This document shows positions 1-12,500 of a stretch of 64,000 nt of DNA, piece by piece (the first letter of the stretch is position 1; each line of letters opens with the position of its first letter). Below the pieces are notes generated by a model. The model was not told the origin of the DNA, made no database searches, and saw nothing but the letters and a program-made list of their open reading frames with translations. Made by a program: the position numbers and the translations under genes. This DNA is from Hypericum androsaemum (taxonomy: Eukaryota > Streptophyta > Magnoliopsida > Malpighiales > Hypericaceae). Location of the stretch: contig OZ023192.1 of NCBI GenBank assembly GCA_963995505.1, positions 11,577,001-11,641,000 on the forward strand, read 5' to 3'.

Positions 1-1466
1 ACTGCGGAAAATAACCCAATAACAGACTCTCACATCCCCGTAATTTACATCTTCCCTTTTGATTAGTACGTTGAAAAAGTTGAAATCTTCGTCATTTTCA
101 CAAGTATAAAGACATTTCACCGCTCGACTACATTTCAGTGGCTCAAGTCAAGTCCGACAATATTATCATGGCAAATTACACGCCGGTCACTAGTCTATGT
201 CACAATCGCAGTCGGTCAGGTTCCTTGCTTTTCGAAAATTGAAAATTATTTTTCCGTGCTCACTCTTTGTGCCTCTTTTTCGTGGAGGGATATCAGGAGC
301 CTTTCCTTTTTTTCCTATGCCGGAGGTGGTGGATTCAACTAGGAATCCAACCTGAGCCCTAATTGAGATGGCTCTGTCGGACCTGCGAACCATTTGAAGA
401 AGACGAGCTTTAAAGAACCCTTGTGCAAAAATTAGGTCTTACGCCAAAAATCAATTTCTCCCAAAGTTAATTAAGTGATCGGGTCTTGCGTCGATTGATG
501 AGTATTTTCCATAATCAATTTCGCCCAATATCAATTCAATGAATGATCTTACGTCGTCGAAAATAGGAGGTTCAGGTCACGGGAGAGAGGAGAGGCAGAG
601 TATTGAGTTATTGGTTGGTGAAGTTGGTGTTGTTTTTTGGTTGGAATTGTTGGAGTTGTAATTGGTGTGATTACTTGGTTGGTTTGTGGAGTTGTTGTTG
701 TAATTGGAGTATTTTCGTGTATTTTCCAGAAGTTGAAGATGAAGTTTGTTTAAGAGCATAAAGATTGTTTCACAGGACAAAAAAAAAGAGTGATGACGTC
801 AATTAGAGATTCGAGACCAATATCTAAATAAATAGTGAGGACGATAAAATAATTTTTGAATAACAAGAACCCTTAACTACAATTATGATATAGAGCAATG
901 ACTTGAGGATGATTTGCCCTATTATAAGACATGTCTAGCACATAAGAAACTGCGAAATGTATCTCGTACAAGACCACATAACTAATTAAATCGAAAGTTA
1001 CTAAATACATATTCTTTTTAGATGCAAGAGCTCATTTAACAAATATTTTAAATAAAATATCCGACTCTAATACTAGAATTTAAAAAAATTAACTGCCCTA
1101 TCTAGGGATGTGCATCAAAATCACAAAAAATGGAAATGCAAAAAAATAAATTAATAACACGGGTGGGTTCAAAATTGCTATGAATAAATTATGTTGGTGT
1201 GAGTTTCATTTAGTCAATCAAAACTGCAGCACCAATCTAAACTCAAAACATTTTTTTAAGAAAAGATACAAAACAATTGTGGTCCACAATTTAGACTAGC
1301 CATCGCACCTGACAAGTGTCAGCCAGGTTGTGAAACTAAGACCTTTCAATTATCATGAACAACGACAATGAACCTTTAATTTGGACAACAAATCGTAAAG
1401 TTGTCATTGTCTCTCAATACCAGCCGGGAACGTATTGAATTTTCCTCGCTGTAGGAGAGGTATATA
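1..1466. other. AT-rich non-coding stretch, no gene recognised
   Basis: I see no gene here. The plus strand at about 598-720 is a low-complexity GTTGG/TTGGAGTTG-type tract. On the minus strand it reads as a short asparagine-rich frame, which I regard as an artefact of the repeat. No splice-supported exon, RNA gene or complete transposon end is visible. Confidence 0.5.
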
Positions 1467-1850
1467 TAAATATAAGGGAAAATTACGCTCAGGTCCCTGT
1501 AATTTGGTGTCCCTCCCTCTGAGGTCCCTGCATTTCCGAAATCGTTCCTGAAGTCCCCGAAGTTTGGTTTAGAGACTCTCCGGTCCCTGACAGCTCTTTT
1601 TTTCATTTTTGGTCATGAAAATGACCAAAATACCCTTAAACAAAAAATAAAAAAATTTACCTTCTCCAACCTTTGAACAAAAATACCAAAAATCAAAAAC
1701 CAACCCAAAAATAAGATCAAACTAATCAAAATCAAGAATACAACCAAGAACATTGAGGAAAAAAAACTCAAACCAAAATCGACTATGGCCCTCCTCGACG
1801 CCGAGATCTTTCGCGGCCACTCTCCCTCCTGGTGGAAAAAAAACTCATCA

Positions 1851-1984
1851 CTCGCCGAGGTTAGGGCAGTGGGCCTCCTCGCAGACGGTGTGGAGCTTGA
1901 GCTCCTGGAGCTTCTTCTTGATGTGGACGTACTTATCGCCGCTGGGGATGGCCTCGCGCATCCACTTGGGCTTGGGGATCCGAC
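1851..1984 (-). pseudogene. captured fragment of a lipoyl synthase gene
   Basis: The minus strand encodes about 44 residues matching the N-terminal part of plant lipoyl synthase, the radical-SAM enzyme that inserts sulfur into octanoyl groups of 2-oxoacid dehydrogenase and glycine-cleavage proteins. The recognisable segments are [17 protein letters not shown] and, after a lysine-rich stretch, [17 protein letters not shown]. The first two cysteines of the family's CX4CX5C auxiliary-cluster motif are present. The frame stops where the third cysteine codon should be (TGC has become TGA), which is also where similarity ends. The KPKWM and [10 protein letters not shown] wording is closer to the mitochondrial than the plastid paralog. 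The fragment lies inside the Pack-MULE, lacks the catalytic CX3CX2C domain and cannot encode an active enzyme. Confidence 0.8.
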
Positions 1985-2059
1985 TTCGATAAGGAAGGAG
2001 ATCAAGTAAAACCTTCACATCACACAAAAAAGGAGCAGGTGCAAGATATCAGCCAACTA

Positions 2060-2399
2060 AATCTGAGCTCGCGGAGGTCCGGCGTCGATAAAAAATAGAG
2101 TTAAGGAAGAAGAGAAGTAACAGCGCCACTCGCGGAGGGCCGTCGTGGTAGCTGTTGTCGTTCGCAACGAATGGGCTAGGATTCGTGAAGCCGAGGTGCT
2201 CCGGGGAGGAGATCGGGACGGAGAAGATGTCCCCGCTGCCGCCGGCGTTGGAGTAGGATCTGAAGTCGGAGTAGCTGACATCATCTTCCTCCACGAAGGG
2301 TGCCTCCTGCTGCTGGGTTTTGGGATGATGATTGATCGTGGAATGAAAGGGGTTTTGGTGTTGATTTTTTGGATGATGATGATGGGATCGATTGAGCAA
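2060..2399 (-). pseudogene. second captured coding-like fragment in the Pack-MULE, source uncertain
   Basis: This GC-rich stretch reads open on the minus strand from an ATG at 2399. After a His/Asn-rich start it gives acidic and Ser/Gly/Pro-rich sequence, including DDVSYSDFRSYSN, SSPEHLGF and NSYHDGPPR. Composition and the order of YSN, G-rich and DGP segments recall the poorly conserved N-terminus of plant clathrin light chains, but I hold that only as a guess. GC content and codon choice suggest former coding sequence. The frame runs into the TIR and has no gene structure of its own. Confidence 0.4.
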
Positions 2400-2788
2400 A
2401 CATTGTGTTGCTTTATTGGTCGGGAGGATGGTGATGCTTTGTTTGGTTTGTTTAATTAATTGGAAGTTATTTAGTGTTTGATTTTGATATGAGTTTTTTT
2501 AATGTTCTTGGTTGTGTTCTTGATTTTGGTTAGTTTGATCTTATTTTTTGGTTAGTTTTTGGTGGTTGGTATTTTTGTTCAAAGGTTGGAGAAGGTGAAT
2601 TTTTTTATTTTTTATTTAAGAGTATTTTGGTCATTTCCATGACCAATAATAAAAAAAGAGCTGTCAGGGACCCGAGAGTCTCTAAAACCAAACTTCGGGG
2701 ACGTCAGGAATAATTTCAGAAATGCAGGGACCACAGAAGAAGAGACGCCGAACTACAGGAACCTGAGCATAATTTTTCCTAAATATAA

Positions 2789-3164
2789 TGATGCAGCAAC
2801 CAAGTCGCAGCCTATCCAGTCTTCCAATTACTTTATTTTTCGAAAAAATTAATTATATCAGCTCCCTAAAGTTTACATTAACGTGCAACCAATTGTATCT
2901 CAGATAGTTTAGCCATCAGAGCTTGTTAATTCATATTGATTAGCCCCTCTGATAAAGATGCTGATTAGTACGCTTTTTTGCAAATGTCAAGAAGATGCTT
3001 CTATTCATAAGAATTGAACTAAAACTTCGAGAATAGCCATAAATATATAATCTTAAAGAAGAATAGCCCTCGTCAAGTGGTCTTGAGCAGATTAAAAGAA
3101 TATATTTTTGAACAAGAACAACCAACCATCTTCAAATGGTCTCTTGCTGTTGAAATTATTTTTT
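2789..3164. other. spacer between two MULE-related sequences
   Basis: AT-rich DNA. Short frames here have no recognisable product, and I see no regulatory or repeat structure. Confidence 0.5.
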
Positions 3165-3340
3165 TTCAAGGATATTTTTGTCATTTCAATGACGAAAATA
3201 AAAAAAGAGAAGCTGACGTCAGCGAGGGACTCGAAGTATAATAAAATTAAACACAAGTGACTTTTGTGTATATTTTTCAAACAGGGAGACTTTTGGGTAT
3301 ATTTAAACAAATACGTGGGATTTGAAAGTAATTTTTCCTT
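3165..3340. mobile_element. relic single terminus of a MULE related to the one at 1476-2779
   Basis: The order of motifs copies the right-hand TIR of the neighbouring Pack-MULE: a 'tatttttgtcatttcaatgac' type segment, an A-rich 'aaataaaaaaagag' segment, then a 'gctgacgtcagcgagggact' segment, ending in AT-rich sequence with 'taatttttcc'. Only one end is present and no partner TIR was found, so this looks like a decayed or solo terminus. Confidence 0.5.
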
Positions 3341-4969
3341 TTTTTCTTTTCAATTTAGGGTTTCGAATATCAATATTTTTAAATATTTCTGCCTGTGTGG
3401 TTGTTGAGTGGGGATGACATAGATCTCATTAATTTTGGTGTTGCTCGTAGTAAATTAACGGAAAACTGTACTGCTGTTGTCATTTGCTGGAACGATCGTT
3501 AGACACATTTTATTATCATTATTTATTTGGTATAACTCAAGTTTAGAGAGGTTATTACATAAAAAAGATTTATATTTTTTATCTTCAAAAATATTAAAAT
3601 TGAATTTTTGAGCAATAAATATGTAAATATCATAAAAATATTTTACATATATGCAAGTCACCTAAAATCTCGACTTATGGAGCTGTTCAAATGTTAAACT
3701 TGATTGAGATATTTTTTTACAACAAGATAAAGATCACACAGACCGGTTGAAGATAATTTATTAAGATATGTAAAAATATATGTATTTATTAAAAATATCA
3801 CTTTATGCGAAAAGTGGGACCGAGATTTCGCAAAAAGTTTCCGAAAAAGTATTAGTTGTTACGATAGAGGAGTTATTAAATTTTAACACTGGTCCTGACT
3901 CTAGACCAAATTTTTTTATTAATTTAAAAATGTCATCACTTTACAGAAGATTACTTTATAGAAATTTTACTGTACATTTTTTTCTCCTACTTTAAACGAG
4001 GGGTCGCAAGGTCTAGTTTGAATAATATTTGATGAAGATTCTGATGAAGAGCAAGGTTGGAGTCCAAAGGTATGCTCATTGTCTTGATGGTGGTTTTCTT
4101 TTACGTTATGTTGGCGATGTTTCTTTAAATAAGTAAATTTGCTAAACTTTTTTCTGTTTCGTGAATTGCAGAGGAGAAAAATTACAGAAGAGTTTTCAAG
4201 ATCGCATAAGAAGGAACGATCAAGTTCTAAACCTGTGACGGTCAAAATATTCGCGAAGAAATCAGTGAAGACAACGTGATGCAACTGATTTAATTTGAAG
4301 GATAATTACTTCCGATTGGCAAACTCTATGACTGTTTCCAAGTTGTTTAAAGAAGTCCGAACATAATCTTGTTTAAGTACTATAATATGATATAACTATT
4401 CCAGAAGCAAAAATAAGTTTATGATATATATAAGGAATATGATTTAAAAAACCCTATAGACTCAATTGATTTAATGAGTGTTTGGATAACACTTGTTATC
4501 GACAAAAAAATATTAAAAAGACCGGGAGAAGAATTAATGACAAGGCGGAGGGGAGGCGAGACATTTTGTGTCCATCCCCATCCCAATAATTTTTTTTACA
4601 AGTCTCCACACCATTAGATAAACTTTTGCATTAAAAAAATTGAGTATAACAAAACGAAAAAGCTTTTAATTAGTGCATTTTATCCAACGCATTTAATCAA
4701 TTTTTGGCATTTCCCTAAGATAATCTATAACACCAAGACAGTGAAATATAAACATCATTGCAAAGACAAACACGTGGACTAAACACACATATATCAATAT
4801 TGTCGGCACAGACATGGGACCTAGTGGCCCAAAGTGACAGGCTTCCTACTGGACCTGTTGTTCCACATTTCGGACGTAATTTTCGGCCTCTTAGTGGGGC
4901 TTAAGGGCCGGCCCGATATGCAACGAACAGGGCCGTCACGAATATTTATTTGGGCGCGACCAGGGGTAT
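3341..4969. other. AT-rich intergenic DNA
   Basis: Nothing I can name as a gene. Several short frames exist on both strands, but none shows a domain, a plausible splice structure or biased codon use. Around 4800-4950 the GC content rises slightly without a recognisable product. Confidence 0.4.
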
Positions 4970-5700
4970 TTTTTTTAAGAACAGAGCATACTTAACTTAC
5001 ATTAAGATGGAGAGTCCAGGTACAAAAGTTCTACCAGCCCAGGGGGATGATTAGCAGACCAATGAAGAGGAAGAGTAGCTAAGTTACATCTTGCTCAAAC
5101 AATTCGCCACCTTATTGTTTGATCTAGAAATATAGCGCAAAATACAAAAGGAAGAGCTCGGAGACCTCTTCGAAGTTCATTTACAAGAAGTTGAAAATGC
5201 CAATTCACAGGAGGATGGGGATCACGGAGAAGAGATAGCGGGATCTGGTAGTCCATCTCAATGACTATCTTCGTAGCAGCGTACCAGCTAGTGATCTCGC
5301 CCACCGCCAGATAAATTGCCTTTAATTCAACCTCTATGGGTGAAGCAACAAAAACAAGTGCATATTGACCTCCAATAATGAGGCCTAAGTTTCTAGCAAC
5401 TGTAACAACCCCACAGAGGGAGGACGTCTCCATTCACAAAGCATCACAGTTGAACTTCGTTGTTTCATCTTCCGGAGCAGACTATGAAGTTTGTTAATTC
5501 AAAAGTGATGCAACTTCCTGAACATGCTTGTTATTGATCTGCACAAGTTCTAGACAAGCATTAGATGCAGAATTCACAGTAGTAATCGGGTAAGGAAGAA
5601 TACCCTCAAACACACATTTGTTCTTAGAAATCCATATGTGCCAACATAAAAGCATAGCTATTGGAACAAAGTGAGCAGTATCACGACACTCCAGCAATTA
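4970..5700 (-). pseudogene. 3' part of a decayed LINE: zf-RVT end plus RNase H-like domain
   Basis: Two minus-strand blocks belong to the C-terminal part of a plant non-LTR retrotransposon. The upstream block (5697-5494) has the WHIWISKNKCVFEG signature that follows the zf-RVT zinc region. The next (5433-5095) has an RNase H-like (RVT_3) pattern: LIIGGQ, then VELKAIYLAV with its catalytic-type Glu, then IVIEMD with an Asp. A stop or frameshift separates the blocks at about 5434-5493. A run of T at 4971-4978 on the plus strand is compatible with a poly(A) tail of a minus-strand insertion. The reverse transcriptase itself is not present, so this is a truncated dead copy. Confidence 0.65.
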
Positions 5701-5716
5701 AAACGTATATAGTTCA

Positions 5717-7383
5717 TTACTCTGAGAGGTTGGTTGGGCAGTGGTTCTTGACCCTTTGAAAGCAGAGGATGAACTTCTCCACCGACTCGCCCTCTAACTG
5801 CTGCATACGGGCGAGGTCTGAGACAATTATTCTTGGCTCCGACCAGTTGAACTGGTTATGGAACTTTTGCTCCATCTTCATCCAAGTACACATTGAATGC
5901 AACGAGAGGCTGATATACCAACAAAAGGGTGTCTTAGTCAGGGTCATTAGGAACTAGCGTAGAAGCCATGGATCGTTGGTTGAAGTCTCACCACACTGAA
6001 TAATGAAATGCGTTACGTGCTCGACTGATGACTTATTCGCTTCACCCGTGAACTGAGTGAAGTCAGGGATGAAGTATCCCTTCAGGATAGCGTACGTGTC
6101 GTATTCCTCCGGGTAGGGTTTGAGGAACCTTGACCGTGGAGTGTTCCTTGCTTCGATCTCCATATCCTTAAGGAACTCGGCAAAGGTCTCCCTCAGACGG
6201 TATGCCTCAGCCTCCTATTAGACTCCTTGGTTGAGTCGTCCAAATTTGGGAATTAAGGCTGTTGTGGACGTTGAGTTGAGTCAAAGGTAAGTCGATGATT
6301 GACATCTTCATCATCTAACTCCCCTTGCCTTAAGGTTGAGCATTGAGGGATGGGGATATGAGTAGGAGCCTTTGAATCAAATAAAGTGTTTCTTCGGATG
6401 TTCTCTCTTTCAAAGGAGTTTGGGTCGAATTCAACCCTAGGTGGGTATGACATGTCTGAGGTGGTAGGTGGTTGAAACCTGTTCAGTTCGAACATGATGT
6501 TGCTAGCCTCGTCTTAGTAGTCTCATATTGTTCCAAAATTTCTGCTACTTGAGTCCCTTTAGTAGAGGATGCTTAGAACATTGTGTTCATAGGCATCCCA
6601 GCCGGCGGACCTCGGTTGAGCACACCTATCATATCCGGAACCTTGTTGTCATGGTAAGGTAAGGTATCGGTCTTCCGTTGCTCTAAGATGGGCTTAATGG
6701 GTGTAGGCAACCTGGTGGTGATACCTTTCCCCTTGGCTTGAGCCTCAATCACCTTAGACGACTCGTTCCTTATCGTCGGGAGCATATTTTGGTGGAAGAA
6801 CTCTGTGACGAATTGGTTGTTATCTTTGGCTGTTCGCTGAACTGCACAATCCGCATAGTTGTGAACTCCTTTCAGTTGGTTGTTGATCACTTGTAAGGTC
6901 TCATTAGTAAGCTTACAGAACTTTTTGTTGCACTTCATGGCCTCATTACTACGGCTCATAGCCTCCTCATTATGCCTATGAGCTTCCTAGTTGGCGAGTT
7001 TATTGTCCATCACCATCTGATCTAGCCGAGAGGCTAGATCATCAAATGCCCCAATCGTGACTGAGAGTTGATCAGCCGACCCCTTTGAAGGAACCGTGTT
7101 TGCGAGGTTCTTCATCTTACTCGATTGAGTAATAGGGAGTGTCGGCTCCTTGGTGGGAGTCATGTTGGATGAGTTCTTCCCAGTACGTGAGTGAGCAACG
7201 AGTAGTGCCGGCTCCTTGGTGGGAGCCGTGTTGGATGAGTTCTTCCCAACGTTTTGTTGAGAAGAGTTTGGTGCCACCTCCTTTGAGGTAACTGTAGAAG
7301 CAAAGTTCTTGGTCATCTTGGCCTGGCAAAGGTGTTAGATCGCATTCTCAAACGCTCTCCTAAGTCCCACCAAGCGTGCCAAA
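5717..7383 (-). mobile_element. Ty3/gypsy-type gag remnant (5' part of an internal domain)
   Basis: Reading the minus strand from 7383 down gives a primer-binding-like site just inside the LTR (TTGGCACGCTTGGTGGGAC, about 7363-7383). A gag leader follows with Thr/Ser/Lys repeats (7316-6987), then broken gag frames. The last two carry the retrotransposon gag core: PYPEEYD, PDFTQFTGEA, EHVTHFIIQCGE (6163-5954), then NQFNWSEPRI, DLARMQQLEGESVEKFI (5947-5717). Several in-frame stops and shifts break it. No protease, reverse transcriptase or integrase follows: the element is cut off where the LINE fragment at 5700 begins. Confidence 0.65.
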
Positions 7384-7388
7384 AATAA

Positions 7389-7889
7389 TGTTGCATGAAA
7401 AATGGTGGAAGAACGTCAAACAGACCTGAGATAGATCCAGAGTGGTCGTCTCAAGGTCGGTCTAACAGAGGGGGGAAAAAAAGATTGGGTAGGAAGGAGC
7501 TTTATTGCGCGGAAAGGAAAAAATGATAAAAACCAAAGCTTGAAATTTTGTATTGTGATTTGTGGTGGTCATCTGCCTATGTCCAACTGTTGCTTATATA
7601 GAAAAATAAAAACTGATCCGACCTCTTACCTAGACGATATTTTAGTCGGACATGATAACTAAAAATATATCTTTTCAAATATTTATCGTTATCCAACTCG
7701 AACTTCTTTAGTCTACAGAAATCTATCCGTCTTGATCTCATTTTCTAAATTTTCTTACGGGCAAAGTAGCTAGAATGTTTCATTCTCAGCTAAGAATATC
7801 CCACTTCCATTTAGCGTCAAATTTGACAGATTTTTTTTGTCGGTGAATCAAAATATATTTGTGAAACAAGATAATGCTTTTTTCCAACA
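7389..7889 (-). repeat. probable 5' LTR of the gypsy remnant
   Basis: On the minus strand this block would run TGTTGG... to ...GCAACA, directly before the primer-binding-like site and gag remnant. A TATA-type CTATATAAGCAAC sits near 7600, a sensible position for a U3/R boundary. The end nearest gag, including 'agaacgtcaa' and 'ggtcggtctaac', resembles the solo LTR at 39571-40975. The left edge is well placed; the right edge at 7889 is inferred only from terminal symmetry. Confidence 0.45.
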
Positions 7890-9400
7890 ATTATTTCCTA
7901 CTTAATATATTCCTCACTGATTTTCAAGTGGTAGCAAACACCAAACACTACTTCAAATGTTAAATTCTTAGCTATTTTGTTAGTAGCTGTTAATCCTGGA
8001 AAACTTCAATTTTAGTTGAAGTGTTTTAGAATGCAATTTTATTTTAAGTTAAGCAGATTTTTAACAACATGAACCCGTGAATCAAATCCTGATCTTACCA
8101 AAACATTGACAGTAATTGTAATGATTAATCTTCAACAAAACAAATGCGAAACCAATAATAGTTGGTCAAATCTAAGGTTTTTTTTATAGCTGAATTAGAG
8201 AAAATCTTGGATTCGATTCTTAAATAAGATACTATAAAAAAAAGACAACTCTTAAATAAGGTCTGACAATACTCGAGTATGAATACAAGAGATTTAAAAA
8301 AAAACTTCAACAAAAGCGAACAGTTCCAAACGACCGAGCTCGCCAAAAGGAACAAAAGAGGGGCGGCGTTTTCCAGAAAAGATAAAGCACATTTTGACTA
8401 AGATTAGCACTCTCAAAGGAAGAAAGATAAAAGAGATATAATCAACAAACATCAATGGCACCCACTTTATGTACAAGAGAATCCGAGAAGAAACCAAAAC
8501 CCCACTTGGTAGCCGCTGTTCTACTTCTGGTCCCCCTCCATATTACCCCACAAGTCGTCGTCTTCTTTTTTGAGAAGTATATTAATATTAAGGTACCGGG
8601 TTACAAAACATAATTAGTAAATACATAGAAACATAAAGAAAAACATAAAACAGAAGACGAAAACCAATCAGCGATGGGCGGTCGAAGAGCAGCAAAAGCC
8701 AAAGACCAGAGCGGAATTCGGCCGAGACAAGATACAGCTAATAATCACGTCTTCTTCATGATGAACTATCGAGACCTTGCCCGTCGTAGTTGGCGATTAG
8801 AGGTCTCTCTTTGTATCCGAGAGTGCAACAGAGTAGCAGATAAGTTATCAAATTTGACCCTTTAAACCTGCTAAAAGGCGCTTGCCTCGACCGTGCTACG
8901 CGCGATTTAGCAGACACATTGTTCAGCAACTATGGCCACTGCGTGCAGTTGGGGATCATGGCAGAAAAGGGTGAAAGTTTGTGTGGAAATAACAAGTGAA
9001 GCAGAGAACTTTAGACAAGAGGATGGATTAGCCAACATGGTACATGAGAAATTAACATTTCTTTGCACAAACGGCAAGAGGTAGAAAGAAGTCTTCTTTT
9101 TTGCAAGTCAGGCACAACAAATAACAGAGAAACTAGCAGAGAACAACAGACACAATAACTAGGAAGAGCAAACATCCGACACCTATGCGCGGCCCCGGCC
9201 ACCTTCCCCCCGGGCCAATTCGTGTTGGGATCTCCTCTCCTTCCTAGCTACAGATAAACACTTCTCAGGCTTTTTCACTAGCAGCTATCTGATAAGTTTG
9301 TCTTGCGGTGATCTTCACTATCTTACATTTACATAAACAAAAAAGGTGTTTCTAGGAATGGAGGGGCACGGGAGGTGGGAGGAAGAACGTGGATGAAACA
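7890..9400. other. intergenic DNA downstream of the kinase gene, with a short RNase H-like fragment
   Basis: At 8674-8865 (+) a short frame ends in SLCIRECNRVADKL. This matches the helix-and-Asp end of the RNase H-like domain of plant LINEs (pattern I-x-RE-x-N-x-VAD). It is probably a LINE crumb. A T-rich segment near 8565 could be a non-LTR tail in the other orientation. The remainder shows nothing I recognise, apart from the likely 3' untranslated region of the kinase approaching 9400. Confidence 0.45.
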
Positions 9401-9551
9401 ATATCAAGAAATGGCGGCCGTACAGCTGCCTGCATACTGTACGCGTCATGGCAGAGGGAAAAATATTGCTGAACCCCCATCGATAATGATCACAATCGCC
9501 TTCATTTGGCTGAACCGGCGAGATACAAATACCATATGACTCATCTGCTTC

Positions 9552-12500
9552 TTATGTACCGGCCAAGTGCATGAAGTTTAGACCCATTTGCCTTTTGACA
9601 TAATCCGGTATCAACTTGTTCACTAGTTCAACAGAAGCTCCATTTAACTGTAATGACAACATCAAATCAAGCGGCGTTTCAGGACAATGCAAGATAGCAT
9701 CTCTTTGCTATACACAAAACTTGTTTATTGGCATCACACAAAGATGAAGAACTGATGTACCTCCTCCTGTTTGAAATCGAAGAGAGGTGGCAAAGGACGA
9801 CCATTTGGTAGACGAGCATTGGGTTCCCGAAGTTCATCAAAGAACGGATGAGCGCATGCTTCCAACTGCAAAACAATCAGGTTGTCAGGAAGAAGTAACA
9901 GCGAAGTATATAAAACTAATAAAAGGAAAGTGGAAACAACTAAATCAAACTCACAGCTGTGCAACGTAGACTTGGCGAATATTGCAACAAACGAGAGGCC
10001 AGATCAATTGCTTCTGGAGGCATCCGTTTGTGGAACACCTAAATAAAAATCAAAAGCAATTAGCTTACTGAGAGTGATAGTAAATTGACTAAACCCTAGT
10101 TTTATGTCATACAAGACAATTATATCTAAGGTATGAGCAGGGCCAAACCTAGCAACAACAAGATTCCCCCAAAATCTTTCCGAGGATTTATGCAAAACAG
10201 AAAGAAAAATAAAAGCAGAAGACAGACGAAATGCATACCTTGTGCCATGGATGAGCTTTGATTTGAGGAAACCTAAAATCGGTGTAATTTGGATTCATAC
10301 AGCGAATCTCTTCCCTGGTTGGTGTACCAAGAACCTACAAATTGAACACGAGTATATTAACAAAACAATTTGGATATTTTTAACTGAACTGACAGCAATC
10401 AGCAAGTTGCAATATATACCTTGATAATCTCCACAAGCTGGTCAACAGCATTTTCTCCGGGAAACAACGGCTACAAAGTTTCAGAAAATCAGAAAACATT
10501 AGCATCAACTAGAAGTACATCACTACACCAATTAAACCATCTGGAAAGGTATAATTGTGAGACTTCAATAGACAATGCTCACCTGGCCTAGGAGAAGCTC
10601 GGCAAGGACACAACCGGCTGACCATATATCAATCGATGTTGTGTACTCGGTGGCGCCAAAAATAAGTTCAGGAGCTCGATAGAAACGTGAACAAATGTAT
10701 GAGATGTTGGCTTCACCATTGATCTGATGAAAAAAAAGAAGTAAACTAAGTCATTAAAAGAAAGAAACAGCAATATTGGACAAATAAACTGACTAACAGA
10801 AATCACCTAACGTTTACTGTACATATGCTTCGTGAGAGAGAACTAATTAATTGAGAGACTTCAAGCTTCAAACAAAATGTTTCTGCTAGTTTCCATGGGT
10901 GACATTATACAAACGATACAATCACCAAAAGGAATAGACTGAAGCACAAGTTTGGCATCTGTTAAAAGGCCAAAAGACTATTTACGGATATTAAATATCA
11001 TGGAGAATCATTGGCACACAGCTCAGAGATGCGGTCGCAGACTTGTCAAGCAAAGATGTTATGAGTGAGCTAGAAGCAGGGAATACATACCAGTACTTTT
11101 GCACTTCCAAAATCACATAGCTTAACTTGATGAGTTAGAGGATCGACCTGCAAAATAGAACAGTTTGCTTCATATAACAGCTACAATTCCATTCACAAAA
11201 AGTGGAAACAAACATACCAATATGTTCTGAGGCTTCAAGTCCCTGTGACAAACACCGGGAACAGCATGGATGTATGCCAATCCCCTGAAAATCTGGTTGG
11301 ACAGTAGGATCAGCTTTTCGTTGATATGAAAAAACTAGAATATCACAGTGGCGAGCACGATATATACCTGATACATATAGAGCTTGACATATACAAGGGG
11401 CATTGCTAGTTTGGCAGTGTTGTAATGCTTCAATACTCTGTACATGCTTTCTGGGACATACTCCATGACCAAGTTGAGAAAAAGTTCATTGTTGGTGGTA
11501 GTAGAAAAGAAGCAATGCTTCAGTGAAACCACATTAGGATGATCCATCACACGCATTAGCTGCAGCTCACGATTTTTGTACCTCTTGTCCTGCAAGACCT
11601 TCTTAATGGCAACGGTCTCGCCAGATTCCAAGCACTTGGCCTGAGGACAACAACCTTTCAGTTCAAGAAAATGGTAGATTGTAAAAAATTGATGCCCAAC
11701 TATCACTAGTATACCTGGAAAACTATACCAAAGGACCCGGTGCCAACCACACGCTCTGCCATGTAGCTAATGGTCTGCAAAAAAGAAAAACAAAATGGCA
11801 TCAGCCTCATTTTGTAGAATAGCTCCCAAGCTAAGTTAAGCCCAATTGCTTTGCAGCATCAATAGTTGTGTCTAGCTCCTAAGCTTAGTCATGTCTGGTG
11901 CTTTATGGACGCAAGTGGAACGAAAAAAATATGCACTCCTTGGCCTCACCTGCTTTGGTTCTCCATTTTTACCCCCGATCGTGGTGGAAATAATATGACC
12001 CGTTACAGGATCATTTGCATCAACAACACGAGCAGTCATTTCCTGCAACAGAAACCCAAAACCATGAAATAATCCTATCTACGGCCGACAAAAGAACACA
12101 TTATTCATGGGGAACCGCCATCAAGGGACAAGAACACAACTGGTGAAAGCAGACAGAAGAATCGTTTGACATTTCAAACAAAGTTGGGCATCACTCGAGA
12201 AAAAAAAACCTACTTCCAATAAAGTTGCCTTCCAAATCTCACCAAAGAAGGCTGAGCAAACCACAAACAAGCAAAACCCTTAACAACAGGCAAGAAATGA
12301 AATGGATTTTCAGGCACAGATCAAGAATTCCAACAAACCAACCCGCGAAATCGAAGTCTCGGCCTAAAACGAAAGCCCCGATTGCTCAGATCGGGAAATG
12401 AGCAGCTCGGAGAAGATAATAAACCTTTTTGACATATGGTAACGAAGTATTGGAGGGGGGACAAAACACGAAGACGAGGAATAAGAACCAACCACTCAAA

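Larger units (their letters stand above)
1476..2779. mobile_element. Pack-MULE: non-autonomous Mutator-like element with captured gene fragments
   Basis: The element is bounded by long terminal inverted repeats of about 300 bp (roughly 1476-1781 and 2478-2779). The ends are GGGAAAATTA on the left and TAATTTTTCC on the right. A perfect 9-bp target-site duplication, TAAATATAA, flanks it at 1467-1475 and 2780-2788. Long TIRs with a 9-bp TSD are diagnostic of the Mutator superfamily. There is no transposase gene, so movement would need one supplied in trans. The TIR arms differ at scattered positions, so the insertion is not very recent. The core (about 1785-2460) is much more GC-rich than its surroundings and holds fragments of host genes, the hallmark of a Pack-MULE. 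Confidence 0.9.

Noticed and set aside
577..780. Asn/Thr-rich small protein on the minus strand
   Set aside because: Generated by a GTTGG-type low-complexity tract; no supporting gene structure.
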